Assembly: GCA_036557285.1 (NCBI GenBank)
Contig: DATBHW010000003.1
Coordinates: 173,598-237,597 of the forward strand
Length of the DNA stretch: 64,000 nucleotides
Direction of reading: 5' to 3'
Origin: Ktedonobacterales bacterium
GTDB taxonomy: Bacteria; Chloroflexota; Ktedonobacteria; Ktedonobacterales; DATBGS01
The position numbers and the translations under genes were made by a program. Shown piece after piece: positions 8,551 to 17,740 of this stretch. The notes beneath the pieces are model-generated. The model did not search any database. It was not told the origin of the DNA and was given only the letters and a program-made list of their open reading frames with translations. How positions within the stretch are numbered: the first letter of the stretch is position 1; each line of letters begins with the position of its first letter.

Positions 8551-8874
8551 CTACCCTTCTGGCTGCACAACCACAGCCGTACCATAGGCCACAATTTCGC
8601 TCATCGTGCTGCCAATCTCCGACGAATCGAACTGCATGCGAACGATGGCATTCGCGCCCATCGCGGTAGCGTTCTGCACCATCCGATCAATTGCGTGACG
8701 TCGCGCCTCCTCCAGCAGCGACGTATACTCCTTAATCTCGCCCCCCGCCAGAGAGCGCAAACCCGCCATAATATTGCCGCCCAGGCCCCGGCTGCGAACG
8801 ACCAGCCCAAAGACCTCTCCCTTGGTTTCCACAATGCGATAGTGCGCAATCGCCTCAGTCGTTACGACCAGCAT
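8551..8874 (-). CDS. YbjQ/UPF0145 family protein
   Basis: 107 aa, the usual length. Shows the family pattern VTTEAIAHYRIVETKGEVFGLVVRS at the N-terminus, the helix EARRHAIDRMVQNATAMGANAIV, and the closing strand EIVAYGTAVVV. The fold forms pentamers; a metal-binding role was once proposed but the function is unsettled. It lies 16 nt downstream of the ABC permease gene, so it is probably part of that operon. Confidence 0.88.
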   Translation of the reverse strand: MLVVTTEAIAHYRIVETKGEVFGLVVRSRGLGGNIMAGLRSLAGGEIKEYTSLLEEARRHAIDRMVQNATAMGANAIVRMQFDSSEIGSTMSEIVAYGTAVVVQPEG

Positions 8875-8890
8875 ACAAAGCCCCCTTCTC

Positions 8891-9646
8891 TTAATACGCC
8901 TGTTTGCGGAACAGCGGAATCGCCGCGATCACCGGCAGCGCCGCCGCCACCAGGCAGATGATCAGCCCCTTGATCGGAAACTCCTGGCCCAGATAGGCCG
9001 TCTGACTGGACCAGTAGCCCGTCAGGCTCCAATCGCTCCACCCTGGAAATAAGCCAGGAATGGATGTCACGATAGTGATAATCAGCGCAAAGAGCAGCGG
9101 ACGCAGAATGTCTTTGTACACGACCGAAAAGAGCAGCGCCAGACCCAGCACAAAGAGCGTACCCAGCCAGAGCAGCAAGCTGGAGATAGCCGCGCCCCCC
9201 ACAGGCTGGGGATGCCCCACGATGGCCGCCGTTATCAGCAGCGCCGCGCTGCTCGCAACAATCATCGCCAGCAGCAGTGCGGCGCTGACCGCATATTTCA
9301 CGAGCAGCACGCGCACACGGCCCACCGGCTTACTCAACAGAAAGAAAATCGTCCCCTTGTTGACCTCAGCGCCGATTAACCCACAGCCCAACACCGCAGC
9401 CAGAACGGCCAGCGCCTGCGAGCCGTTTTTTGCGTACCACTGCCCCCAGACATACTCATTATAGGCTCCCAGAAGCTGCTGAATCTGTCCCTGGAGCGCC
9501 TGCGGTATCTGCTGAAGAGCCGCGCTGTTCGTCAACAACTGCTTAATCAGATCATACGTCCCGGCCAGCCCCGCCGCAAAGATAACACAGGCCACCATGC
9601 CAATGATCGCCTTCCAGCGCGCCTCGATCAGTTCTTTAACGGCCAT
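8891..9646 (-). CDS. ABC-2 type transporter permease
   Basis: 251 aa with six predicted membrane segments, beginning near residue 15 (IIGMVACVIFAAGLAGTYDLI), typical of ABC-2 exporter permeases. It overlaps the ATPase gene by 11 nt, so the pair form one transporter. The substrate is unknown; GntR(YtrA)-linked systems of this kind often answer cell-envelope stress or antibiotics, which is context only. Confidence 0.85.
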   Translation of the reverse strand: MAVKELIEARWKAIIGMVACVIFAAGLAGTYDLIKQLLTNSAALQQIPQALQGQIQQLLGAYNEYVWGQWYAKNGSQALAVLAAVLGCGLIGAEVNKGTIFFLLSKPVGRVRVLLVKYAVSAALLLAMIVASSAALLITAAIVGHPQPVGGAAISSLLLWLGTLFVLGLALLFSVVYKDILRPLLFALIITIVTSIPGLFPGWSDWSLTGYWSSQTAYLGQEFPIKGLIICLVAAALPVIAAIPLFRKQAY

Positions 9647-10634
9647 CAGTGCCCTCCTTCATATACTCCAGAAACAGGTCTTCCAGGTTCAGATCAACTA
9701 TATCCACATCGCGCGGCGCGGAGGGCCGCTCCTGAATCGTCTGCGCCAGCGCCTCCACATCGCCCTGTGTCAGCAGCCGCACGCTGCGCCCCTCCTGCGC
9801 CAGACTCATAATCGTCGGCAGGCCGCGCAGCGCCTCAAGCTCCGACGGGGGCGGCAGTTCCGCATACGTCAGCTTCAACACCTTCTGGGTCTGCTTCAGA
9901 TGGTCAAGCTCGTCACAGACCACCAGCTTCCCTGCCCGGATAATACCGACCCAATCGGCCACCGCCTCCACCTCTGAAAGAATATGCGACGAAAAGAACA
10001 CCGTCTTGCCCTCGGCGGCAATCTCGGCCACCAGCTTGTTCAAGAACTCGTGGCGCGCAATCGGGTCCAGTCCAGCCGTCGGCTCGTCCAGAATCAGCAG
10101 GTCCGGGCTGCTCCCCAGCGCCAGCGAAAGCGCAAGCTGCGACTTCATCCCCCTGGACAATCGCCCCACCTTCGCCTGCGCAGGCAGCCCAAAGACACGA
10201 ATGTAGCGATCAACCACCCCCTGGTCCCACTCACGGCTGACCGAGCGACAGAACGCGCAGATTTGCGGAATGGTCAGGTATTCATAAAGGCTGTTCACCT
10301 CTGAAACATACCCCACGCGCGCCCGTATCTCCAGGCTCTGGCTGGCAGCGTCATAGCCCAGCACACGCGCGCTGCCCCCATCGAGCCGACGCAGCCCCAG
10401 CAGCGCCTTGATGGTCGTCGTCTTGCCCGCCCCGTTTGGCCCTAGAAAACCAAAGATCGACCCAACCGGCACGCGCATCGTCAGGCCATCCACCGCGCGA
10501 TGTGTCCCATATCTGACCACCAGATCGGTGATCTCAATCGCGGCTGCCGACTCCTGATCAGCCGACACCCCCCTGCTGTTGCTATCCAAGAGTTCCACAC
10601 TCCTTTCAATGTTGCCCTGGCCTAGCGTTGCCAT
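9636..10634 (-). CDS. ABC transporter ATP-binding protein
   Basis: 332 aa. Walker A GPNGAGKTTT, Q-loop region, signature LSRGMKSQL, Walker B LLILDEPT and the H-loop FSSHIL are all present; the C-terminal 80 residues are the extension common in ABC-2 exporters. ATG 10634 has AAGGAG about 10 nt upstream and overlaps the 3' end of the GntR gene by 13 nt. A shorter GTG start inside the first 25 codons is also possible. Works with the permease encoded next. Confidence 0.9.
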   Translation of the reverse strand: MATLGQGNIERSVELLDSNSRGVSADQESAAAIEITDLVVRYGTHRAVDGLTMRVPVGSIFGFLGPNGAGKTTTIKALLGLRRLDGGSARVLGYDAASQSLEIRARVGYVSEVNSLYEYLTIPQICAFCRSVSREWDQGVVDRYIRVFGLPAQAKVGRLSRGMKSQLALSLALGSSPDLLILDEPTAGLDPIARHEFLNKLVAEIAAEGKTVFFSSHILSEVEAVADWVGIIRAGKLVVCDELDHLKQTQKVLKLTYAELPPPSELEALRGLPTIMSLAQEGRSVRLLTQGDVEALAQTIQERPSAPRDVDIVDLNLEDLFLEYMKEGTDGR

Positions 10635-11053
10635 CGTTCCATCGCTCCTTCCGCGTCCTGCTGCTCCTCCTGATAGTATCGGCGCAGCGCCTGCTCGAAC
10701 GCAGCGCGCAACTGCCCCTCATCAATCTCCAGATGAGCGGCATCGCGCACCAGCGCCTGCAAGCGACCGAAAAAAGCATCCCGCTGCTGCTGGCGCAGCG
10801 TGGCATCCATATTCGTCGCCACGATAGTTCCTACTCCCGCTCTGCTCTCGATCAATCCGAGCCTCGCTAATTCCTCATAAGCTTTCATAATGGTATTAGG
10901 GGCAATCGTTAGCTCGCTAGCCAGTTGGCGCACGGTGGGCAACTGCTCGCCTGCCTGCAACGCGCCAATCTCCAATGCGTGCTTAATTTGTTCGATCAGT
11001 TGCACATAGAGAGGCACACCGCTGCGTGGATTGACATCGAGCCATTTCGGCAT
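10622..11053 (-). CDS. GntR-family regulator, YtrA type
   Basis: 143 aa. The N-terminal winged helix (VPLYVQLIEQIKHALEIG, then LPTVRQLASELTIAPNTIMKAYEELARLGLIESRAGVGTIV cut short here only in description) is classic GntR; the short C-terminal helical part of about 50 residues is the YtrA subgroup hallmark, which usually controls a co-transcribed ABC exporter. ATG 11053 has AGGAGG 6 nt upstream. It is the first gene of the five-gene minus-strand operon and most likely represses its own promoter. Confidence 0.9.
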   Translation of the reverse strand: MPKWLDVNPRSGVPLYVQLIEQIKHALEIGALQAGEQLPTVRQLASELTIAPNTIMKAYEELARLGLIESRAGVGTIVATNMDATLRQQQRDAFFGRLQALVRDAAHLEIDEGQLRAAFEQALRRYYQEEQQDAEGAMERWQR

Positions 11054-11079
11054 CCCATTCCTCCTTTGTCTCAGTGTTG

Positions 11080-11089
11080 CATAATTATG
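11080..11089. promoter_or_regulatory. Putative GntR operator
   Basis: Perfect palindrome CATAATTATG overlapping the 3' side of the -10 box of the GntR operon; placed where a self-repressor would act. Confidence 0.4.
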
Positions 11090-11115
11090 ATACATTAAAA
11101 CACCGTGACTGTCAA
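11087..11115 (-). promoter_or_regulatory. Promoter of the GntR-ABC operon
   Basis: Minus strand TTGACA (11110-11115), 17-nt spacer, TATCAT (11087-11092); 33 nt upstream of the GntR start. Confidence 0.7.
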
Positions 11116-11228
11116 GAGATCAAGCGGGGCGAAGCCATAGTTGATGGTAGACTTTTGTTCTATAGAACGAGTTATAGGAGTCGGGGTTAAGTTATGATAG
11201 GTTTATAACATTTTTCTGCTCTATCTAC

Positions 11229-11258
11229 TTGACAACTCTTGAAGCCTGGATGTACAAT
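11229..11258 (+). promoter_or_regulatory. Promoter of the XRE-TPR regulator
   Basis: TTGACA (11229-11234), 18-nt spacer, TACAAT (11253-11258). The start codon is at 11441, so the leader would be about 175 nt; no riboswitch is recognised in it, and the rest of the gap 11116-11440 holds no gene. Confidence 0.6.
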
Positions 11259-11440
11259 CTCTTTAATCTTCTTGTGATTGTACATTCTACAGGCGGTCTG
11301 TGACGGTAAGTAAACCTTGTAGCATGTGCAAGGAGATACCCTCGCTCATGCTCTAAAAAAACCAATAGATTTCCCCTTGACAAAGGAAAGGAGAAGCCCC
11401 GATTCAAGGACACCAGGCGAGGAAGGGCGCTAGGAAAACT

Positions 11441-12898
11441 ATGAACAATCAACCGTCTGACCACACCCCACCAGAAGACGTGGCAAACATGCCTGATGGT
11501 GGGCACAGCGACACCATGACCATTGCTGAGCGCGTGCGCTCGGCCCGCATTGCCGCCAACAAAACACAGCAGCAGCTCGCGGGCGATACCTACTCGAAGA
11601 GCTACATCTCAGCCGTTGAACGCGGGAAAATGACCCCATCGGTCCAGGCGTTGGGTGTACTGGCGGAGCGGCTTGGGCTGCCCATGTCCTATTTCCTGGG
11701 TGAAAGCGAAGCTGATTTGAGCGCGCTGGCCGAAAGCACCGCCTCGCTGCGCTCCACCCCCGAACGCGAGCGCATGGTACGCGAAGAAACTATGAGCCTG
11801 CTGCTCAGCGAAGCGGAGGGCTTCATCCGGCAGCGCAATCCAGATGCCGCCCTGGAACGGCTCGGCGCCACCGAGACGCTGGATGAACTCAGCGTCTCGC
11901 AGCGACCCAAATGGTACTTTCTGTCCGGGTGGGCCTGGATGCTCAAACAAGCCCATCATGACGCCATCGCCCATCTAGAGAAGGGCCTCAACCTCGCCGA
12001 GAACCTGCGTATGCAGGCGCCCCTCTCACAAAAAGGCCAGCTAGCGGAAATGGCCGAACGGCTCCGCTGCTTCCTCGGCTCAGCCTATTATGAACTGGGC
12101 CAGCCAGAGATGGCGCTCGAATATCACCGACGCGGCCTCGTCGCCATCAGCGAAGGCGTCGTCACCGACCCCGAACTCAAGCTGCGCATGTACATGGCCC
12201 TGGGCCACGATTATCTGCTGCTCAACCGCTACAGCGAAGCCATCGGCTTCTACGAACAAGCCAGCAAACAGGCAAATGACGCCGAAAGCCTCGCTTCCGA
12301 AGGGCCGATCTATTGGGGGCTGGGGCTGGCCTACAAAGACAGCGGCGACCTCGCCCGCGCCAGAACCAACTTACAGAAGGCGCTGGTCGCCTTCGAGCTG
12401 CAAGAGAATATGCGCCTGGCCGCGCAGCTACGCTCCCTCTTTGGGCAAGTCCTGGTCAACCTGGGACAGTTCGACGAAGCCGAAGCCAACCTTCGCCAAA
12501 GCCTGGGCGCGGCCCAGCGCACTGGCGATGCCTCCACTCGTGGGATCGCCTTGGGCAACTTCGCTTCCATGCACATTGCCAGAGGCGACCACAACAAAGC
12601 CATCGAGATGGCCCGCGAGGGTCTGGAAGTCGTGAAAGAGAGCAAGGATCAGCGCACCGAGGGCCAGCTTCACCTGACGCTGGCGATTGCTCACGAGGCC
12701 AGAGAAGACTACGAGGCTTCTGAGCGCGAATTGAGCAGCGCCATCTCCATCTTCGAGCAGACGGCGGATAAAGACCTGATTGGCCGCGCACACGAAAAAT
12801 ATGGCAAGTTCCTGGCAGACCGGGGTCGCTTCCAGGAAGCCTACGATCACATGCGTCTAGCCAGAGCCGCCACCACGCGCAAAGCGCAAGACCTCTAG
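11441..12898 (+). CDS. XRE-family HTH regulator with TPR domain
   Basis: 485 aa. HTH about residues 27-85 (TIAERVRSARIAANKTQQQLA then YISAVERGKMTPSVQALGVLAERLG). From about residue 130 on, at least eight TPR-like helical pairs are visible (YELGQPEMALEYHRRGL, YSEAIGFYEQAS, FDEAEANLRQSL and others). This architecture is that of peptide- or signal-responsive regulators of the Rgg/NprR/PlcR kind, but no signal-peptide gene is seen next to it. ATG 11441 has AGGA 5 nt upstream. Ends just before a hairpin. Confidence 0.9.
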   Translation: MNNQPSDHTPPEDVANMPDGGHSDTMTIAERVRSARIAANKTQQQLAGDTYSKSYISAVERGKMTPSVQALGVLAERLGLPMSYFLGESEADLSALAESTASLRSTPERERMVREETMSLLLSEAEGFIRQRNPDAALERLGATETLDELSVSQRPKWYFLSGWAWMLKQAHHDAIAHLEKGLNLAENLRMQAPLSQKGQLAEMAERLRCFLGSAYYELGQPEMALEYHRRGLVAISEGVVTDPELKLRMYMALGHDYLLLNRYSEAIGFYEQASKQANDAESLASEGPIYWGLGLAYKDSGDLARARTNLQKALVAFELQENMRLAAQLRSLFGQVLVNLGQFDEAEANLRQSLGAAQRTGDASTRGIALGNFASMHIARGDHNKAIEMAREGLEVVKESKDQRTEGQLHLTLAIAHEAREDYEASERELSSAISIFEQTADKDLIGRAHEKYGKFLADRGRFQEAYDHMRLARAATTRKAQDL

Positions 12899-12916
12899 CG
12901 CGCTCAGCGCGTCAAG

Positions 12917-12948
12917 TCGGGCAGCCCCATCATCTCTGGGCTGCCCGA
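12917..12948 (+). terminator. Hairpin after the XRE-TPR gene
   Basis: TCGGGCAGCCC - 10 nt - GGGCTGCCCGA, perfect 11-bp stem, 18 nt after the stop codon. The T tract is weak (TTCCTC). Confidence 0.6.
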
Positions 12949-12973
12949 TTCCTCATGCCTGCGTCTTCGACTC

Positions 12974-13080
12974 GTAGCGCCGCCTTCCAGGCGGCTCAAC
13001 GTCGAGCTACCGGAATGTTCGCGCTGGAGGGCAAACGTTCGCACCAGCGCAGCGTCCAGCCGCCTGGAAGGCGGCGCTAC
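12974..13080. repeat. Type A repeat core
   Basis: GTAGCGCCGCC ... GGCGGCGCTAC inverted arms without recognisable GGTTC outer ends. It sits between the convergent XRE-TPR and kinase genes, 19 nt past the kinase stop. Confidence 0.75.
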
Positions 13081-13098
13081 AGGTAATTTGACCGCTCG

Positions 13099-15546
13099 CT
13101 AGGCGTTTCCCGTCCATGTGCCAGTCTGAGCGTTCGACGAAAGCAGATAGAACGTCACGATCCTGGGACACGTAATGCGTTCGGCATCGTTCCTAAACGT
13201 CCCGGAAATCTTCGTTGTGCTGCTGAAATTGCCTACCAGGCGGATGCTGACGCGGGGCGTTTCCCCTACGCACAAGCCCCCATCGGAAAGATCAAACGTA
13301 TCCTGGGTAGTCGTCTGGGTATAGACCAGATGGCCCGCTTTATACGTGCCGCTGCACTTCAAGACATACGTCTCATTGTAGAAGGTGCCATCCGAGAATG
13401 TCTGCTTATAGTGCTGAGGCTCGCCAGTATCAGTACTGTTATCACAGACCTTCCCATTGCTCACATCGAGCGTCATGGTAAAGGTTTCTGCCTCGCCAGT
13501 GCTGGCGTTCTTGGTATGTATCGTCACATTGATGTTGAAGGTCGCGTTATCGGTGGGCGCGCCATGCGGCCCAGGCGTACCAGCCTCTCCCTGACGAACG
13601 ATCTCTACCGGAGCGGCGGTCTGCGTGCTATGTCCCTGGTCATCTTGCGCCGTAATCGTATGCCTGCCCAGCGTCCAGTCGCCGGTAACGGTCAGCGTCA
13701 CCTCCACCCGTCCCCTGGCGTCGGTTAGCGTCGGCTGGCTGCCCGGCAGCGTCCCCCCATCCAGCAGGAAGGTTACAGTTGAGTTGGGCGCGAAGCGCCT
13801 CCCGGTAATCGTAAAGCTGGTACTGGATGAGCCAGCCGGAGTCGTACCATCCTGATAATCGCTGTGTACATCCAGCACAGGCTGGGGAATAACCACAATG
13901 GAAGCACTGTTCTGCGCGACATAGCCTTTGGCGTCCTTAGCCGTCAAGGTATGTGTATTGAACGTCCAGTCATCCGTAATCGTCACCTCGGTCGTGAACG
14001 AACCTTTCCCATCGCTCTGCACAAGCTGTGCGCCCGGCGCGCGCGCCCCATCCAGCAGAATAGTAATCGTCGAGTTGCCGGAAAACTTCTCTCCGCTGAT
14101 ATGCAAGATCGTATCCGGCGGCACGCTCAGAGCCGAACCCGTCGCATTGCTCGTGACCGTAATAAATGGGTGCGGTGTCGTCAGCACCGCGTAGGCTGTG
14201 GCGCTGCCGCCGCCAACCAGCAAGACAATCAGCGCGAGAACGATCCACAAGACCGGGCTGCGGCGCGCTTTGGGCGGCGGAGCAGTAACTACAGGCGCCG
14301 CTGGCGCAAAATAGCTGCCTGGCGAGCGCGCGCCCGGTGGCGGTGGTGGCGGCGGCGGCGGAAAGTCCACCTGGGGACCGCCTGGCAGCGCCCCATAGGG
14401 CCAGGGATGCGAGGGATTGCCATACATATCTGACATAGCGGGCGCCGGACCGCCCGATGGCTGAGAGCCAACGGCCTGGGAAGAGCGAACAGTCTCAGCA
14501 TCGCCCCAGGCTCCCCCGGCGGGCAGCGACTCGGCAATCGTCGGCGCAAAAGGCGTGCTGTCCGACTCCTGGCCGCCTGACGGAACAGAAGCCCCCGATC
14601 CGGGGCCGCCCGATGGCCCGGACCAGACCGCTGGCGCATTGGGGCCGGATGGTGTATGAGGGCCGGATGGCGTACCCGGCAGAGGCGGAATGATTGGCGG
14701 GTTCACCTGCGTGGAAAGCGAATAGATCGACGGCTCCGCGTGGGCCGCGTTTTCAAGCGCGGTAGCAAAAGCGCGCATGCTGCCAAAACGCTGGTCGGGG
14801 TCTTTCGCCAGCGCCGTCATCACCACATCCTCCACCGCCGACGCAAGCGTGGGAACCTTCTTCCGCAGCGGCGGCGGCGCGACCACCAGATGCTGCGTCG
14901 CCACCTCAGTCACGCTCCCGCTGAAGGGCCGTGAGCCACACAACCACTCGTAGACCACAACGCCCAGCGAGTATTGATCGCTGGCCGGGCGCGGATGCCC
15001 CTGAATCTGCTCCGGGGACATATAGCCCACCGTTCCCACCATCTCCTTCGATGTCTGGTAGCGCGAACTCTGCGAGACCACCGCAATGCCAAAGTCGCTG
15101 ATCAAGATGTCATTCAGCCGCCCGATCAGCATATTTTCAGGCTTCACATCGCGGTGGACCACCCGCTGCTCGTGGGCATATTGCAGCGCGTCAGCCACCT
15201 GCCTCACGTACACAATGATAGCATCCAGCGGCGCCTGCGCGCCCTTCTCGTAACGCTGGCGCAGCGTGCCGTTGGGCGCGTAATCCATCGCCAGAAATGG
15301 TGTACCATCCTGCACCGCAAAATCAAAGACACGAACGATATTGGGGTGCGTCAGGCGGCCAATCGTGCGCGCCTCCTGCTGAAAGCTCTCAATATCTTCG
15401 CTTTCCAGGCGCGTTTGCAACACCTTGATAGCTGCCTGATTGCCCAGGCGCACATGCTCGCCTAGATAAACATCCGCAAAGCCGCCTCGCCCGATCAACT
15501 TCAGCAGGCGATAATTCCCCAATTGTTCCCCGACACGATCAGCCAT
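13099..15546 (-). CDS. Membrane Ser/Thr protein kinase with two extracellular Ig-like domains
   Basis: 815 aa. Kinase about residues 12-275: GRGGFADVY, AIKVL, HRDVKPEN, SDFGIA, GYMSPEQ. A Pro/Gly-rich linker follows, then one membrane segment about 428-452 (VLWIVLALIVLLVGGGSATAYAV). The outer part has two similar domains of about 95 residues, each ending in a DW..N/G.HT.TA.D..G pattern, then a beta-rich C-terminal domain of about 130 residues. The outer domains look like bacterial Ig/IPT modules, so a surface-sensing role is inferred. ATG 15546 is preceded by GAGGG. Confidence 0.9.
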   Translation of the reverse strand: MADRVGEQLGNYRLLKLIGRGGFADVYLGEHVRLGNQAAIKVLQTRLESEDIESFQQEARTIGRLTHPNIVRVFDFAVQDGTPFLAMDYAPNGTLRQRYEKGAQAPLDAIIVYVRQVADALQYAHEQRVVHRDVKPENMLIGRLNDILISDFGIAVVSQSSRYQTSKEMVGTVGYMSPEQIQGHPRPASDQYSLGVVVYEWLCGSRPFSGSVTEVATQHLVVAPPPLRKKVPTLASAVEDVVMTALAKDPDQRFGSMRAFATALENAAHAEPSIYSLSTQVNPPIIPPLPGTPSGPHTPSGPNAPAVWSGPSGGPGSGASVPSGGQESDSTPFAPTIAESLPAGGAWGDAETVRSSQAVGSQPSGGPAPAMSDMYGNPSHPWPYGALPGGPQVDFPPPPPPPPPGARSPGSYFAPAAPVVTAPPPKARRSPVLWIVLALIVLLVGGGSATAYAVLTTPHPFITVTSNATGSALSVPPDTILHISGEKFSGNSTITILLDGARAPGAQLVQSDGKGSFTTEVTITDDWTFNTHTLTAKDAKGYVAQNSASIVVIPQPVLDVHSDYQDGTTPAGSSSTSFTITGRRFAPNSTVTFLLDGGTLPGSQPTLTDARGRVEVTLTVTGDWTLGRHTITAQDDQGHSTQTAAPVEIVRQGEAGTPGPHGAPTDNATFNINVTIHTKNASTGEAETFTMTLDVSNGKVCDNSTDTGEPQHYKQTFSDGTFYNETYVLKCSGTYKAGHLVYTQTTTQDTFDLSDGGLCVGETPRVSIRLVGNFSSTTKISGTFRNDAERITCPRIVTFYLLSSNAQTGTWTGNA

Positions 15547-15656
15547 TGGCTTTTTCCCTCGCTCCCGACCAGACACACATCATCTGGCCCATCTCTCTAT
15601 CAAACAAGCCTATTCTAGAGTAGTATGGCTGAGCCGTCAAGAGGCTCGTTTGCCCC

Positions 15657-16048
15657 GGTTCCACCCCCTATCGGGGGCCACTGGTAGCGCCGCCGTCCCG
15701 GCGGCAGGGGGCTGCGGGGCGGTGTACTGGTAGCGCCGCCGTCCCGGCGGCCAGCGTTGGCCTGCTGGCGCCGTGGCCCTGGGGGCGAACGCTCGCCAGG
15801 GCGCAGCGGTGAGCCGCCGTCCCGGCGGCAGGGGGCTGCGAGGCGCTGTACTGGTAGCGCCGCCGTCCCTGCGACAGGGGGCTGCGGGGCGGTGTACTGG
15901 TAGCGCCGCCGTCCCGGCGGCCAGCGTTGGCCTGCCGGTACGTTGGCCCTGGGGGCGAACGCTCGCGCTGGCGCAGCGTTGAGCCGCCGGGACGGCGGCG
16001 CTACAAGTAACATGCCTCGCTTGCCAACACCTCATGTTTGCTAGAACC
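15657..16048. mobile_element. Expanded type A element with near-perfect target duplication
   Basis: Runs from GGTTCCACC to GCTAGAACC. Flanks are GTTTGCCCC (15648-15656) and GTTTGCCCT (16049-16057), 8 of 9 matching. Inside, the arm unit GTAGCGCCGCCGTCCCGGCGG is repeated four times, so the copy has grown to 392 bp by internal duplication. It fills the gap between the kinase and LRR genes. Confidence 0.8.
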
Positions 16049-16057
16049 GTTTGCCCT

Positions 16058-16230
16058 GGTTCCCCACCTATCGGGGTTATCACTTGTAGCGCCGCCATCT
16101 TGGCGGCCAACGATTCGCCAGCGCGAGCGTTCGCCCCCAGGGCCAACGTACCGGCAGGCCAGCGTCCAGCCGCCTGGAAGGGACGCGCGAGCAACCAACG
16201 GGAGCGAGAGTGCGGGCGCCCCGCGCCGCG
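16058..16230. mobile_element. Second type A element, left end intact, with type B insert at its right
   Basis: GGTTCCCCACC starts directly after the first element's right-hand duplication. The left arms are complete, but a type B repeat beginning near 16177 replaces the right arm and no right end is found before the LRR gene. Confidence 0.65.
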
Positions 16231-16280
16231 CCAACAGAAGAGGCAATAATGATAGAATAGCTACGAATGAGGAAGCAGCT

Positions 16281-17534
16281 ATGCCAGGTGAAAACCCAAA
16301 CCAGCATCAGCGCGCCGCGCTCCCAACCGCCGAACTGGCCGCCCTTCAGGATTTGGCGGCATCACTTCAGCAGCATGGCGCTCTTGAAGAAGGCGCAACC
16401 ATTCCCGTCTTCCAGAACCAGCTTGAGCTTCAGAATCGTCATACAGGCGTGTTCATCGAAAAGAATGCCGTTGCCGCCCTCTCCCTGCGCTACTGCGGCC
16501 TGACCTCGCTCCCTGAATCGCTCGGCCAGTTCATGAGGCTTCGACGCCTGGACGTGACCGGCAACCAGCTTACCGCTCTGCCCCAATCGCTGGGAAAAAT
16601 GTTTCACGTGAAACATCTCTACGCCGATGAGAATCAGTTGACTTCACTCCCCGAATCGCTGGGAAACCTGGCGCGGCTCGAAGCACTGCATCTCGACGCC
16701 AACCAGTTGACCGCCCTGCCCGAAAGCATCGGCCAGCTCGCCAACCTCAAAGTCCTGAGCGTCTACGGCAATCCGCTGACGACGCTTCCCGTCAGTATCG
16801 GCCAACTCACCCAACTCACCGAGATACGCCTGGGCCGTAATCAGTTGACGGCGCTGCCGGAGTCGTTCTGGCAGTTGGTCAACCTCCAGTCACTCATCGT
16901 CGCAGAAACCCGGCTGGCCGCGCTCTCCGAAGGTATCGGCAGGCTGACCCGGCTGCGCACGCTGGATATAGGCCACAACAACCTGACGGCGCTGCCGGAG
17001 GCGCTGGGCGGGCTGACCAATCTCACCCATTTTCTCTACCTCAGCAATAATCATCTGACGGCGCTCCCGCCCACGCTTTTTGAGCGTCTGAGCCGCCTCC
17101 GGTATCTGAACGTCACGGACAATCGTCTGACGACCCTGCCTGAAACGATAGGAAGACTCAGCAGCCTCATCGAACTGCGGCTCTATAATAATGAACTGAC
17201 GGCGCTCCCCGCAGCCCTGGGCAGGCTGACCAACCTGAAAGAACTACACCTGATGAACAACCGGCTGACGACGCTGCCAGACACGATAGGCAGCCTGACG
17301 CATCTCACACACCTTGACCTGCGCAATAACCGCTTGATGGCGCTGCCGGAATCGCTGGGCACCCTCAGCAATCTCAGGCAACTCGATCTGCGCGGGAACA
17401 GGGTGATCGCGCTCCCCGCGTGTCTTGGAGACCTCCCCAGCCTCGAAAAGCTCGATCTGCGCTGGAACAAGCTGGCCTCTGTTCCCGCGTGGTTTCACCG
17501 TCTCGAACAGCGCGGCTGCGTCATCTTCACCTGA
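16281..17534 (+). CDS. Leucine-rich repeat protein
   Basis: 417 aa. After about 65 N-terminal residues there are fifteen consecutive 23-residue repeats of the type L..L.L..N.LT.LPE.LG.L, the bacterial/ROC-like LRR form. No signal peptide, kinase or GTPase domain is present, so it is probably a cytoplasmic protein-interaction scaffold. ATG 16281 has GAGGAA 8 nt upstream; the in-frame stretch before it lies in repeat DNA. The third repeat (GKMFHVKHLYADEN) is atypical because its codons include a perfect parS-like palindrome at 16600-16615. Confidence 0.88.
   Translation: MPGENPNQHQRAALPTAELAALQDLAASLQQHGALEEGATIPVFQNQLELQNRHTGVFIEKNAVAALSLRYCGLTSLPESLGQFMRLRRLDVTGNQLTALPQSLGKMFHVKHLYADENQLTSLPESLGNLARLEALHLDANQLTALPESIGQLANLKVLSVYGNPLTTLPVSIGQLTQLTEIRLGRNQLTALPESFWQLVNLQSLIVAETRLAALSEGIGRLTRLRTLDIGHNNLTALPEALGGLTNLTHFLYLSNNHLTALPPTLFERLSRLRYLNVTDNRLTTLPETIGRLSSLIELRLYNNELTALPAALGRLTNLKELHLMNNRLTTLPDTIGSLTHLTHLDLRNNRLMALPESLGTLSNLRQLDLRGNRVIALPACLGDLPSLEKLDLRWNKLASVPAWFHRLEQRGCVIFT
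16600..16615. promoter_or_regulatory. parS-like ParB binding site inside the LRR gene
   Basis: TGTTTCACGTGAAACA, identical to the widely conserved ParB/Spo0J parS consensus and a perfect 16-bp palindrome. Chromosomal parS sites usually cluster near the origin and often sit inside coding sequences. Confidence 0.8.
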
Positions 17535-17740
17535 TCGCTGACGCGGCCAGGCCAGAGCAATATACAAGTCCACAGGCGAATGAATTCGCGCCTGGAGGCT
17601 GCGCCGCCAGCCCGCCCAGTGGCCCAACGTGTCCATCACCCTGCGTGCAGGCATATCCGCCTGGCCGCCTGGCACAGTTCATGCGCAAACTCAAGATGGA
17701 CACCGTGGTTCAGGCTGGAACAGGCCAGAAGAGGCGCGTG

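Noticed and set aside
15657..16230. CRISPR-like array because of regularly repeated palindromes
   Set aside because: Units are variants of one palindromic element with no unique spacers of constant length, and no cas genes are near.
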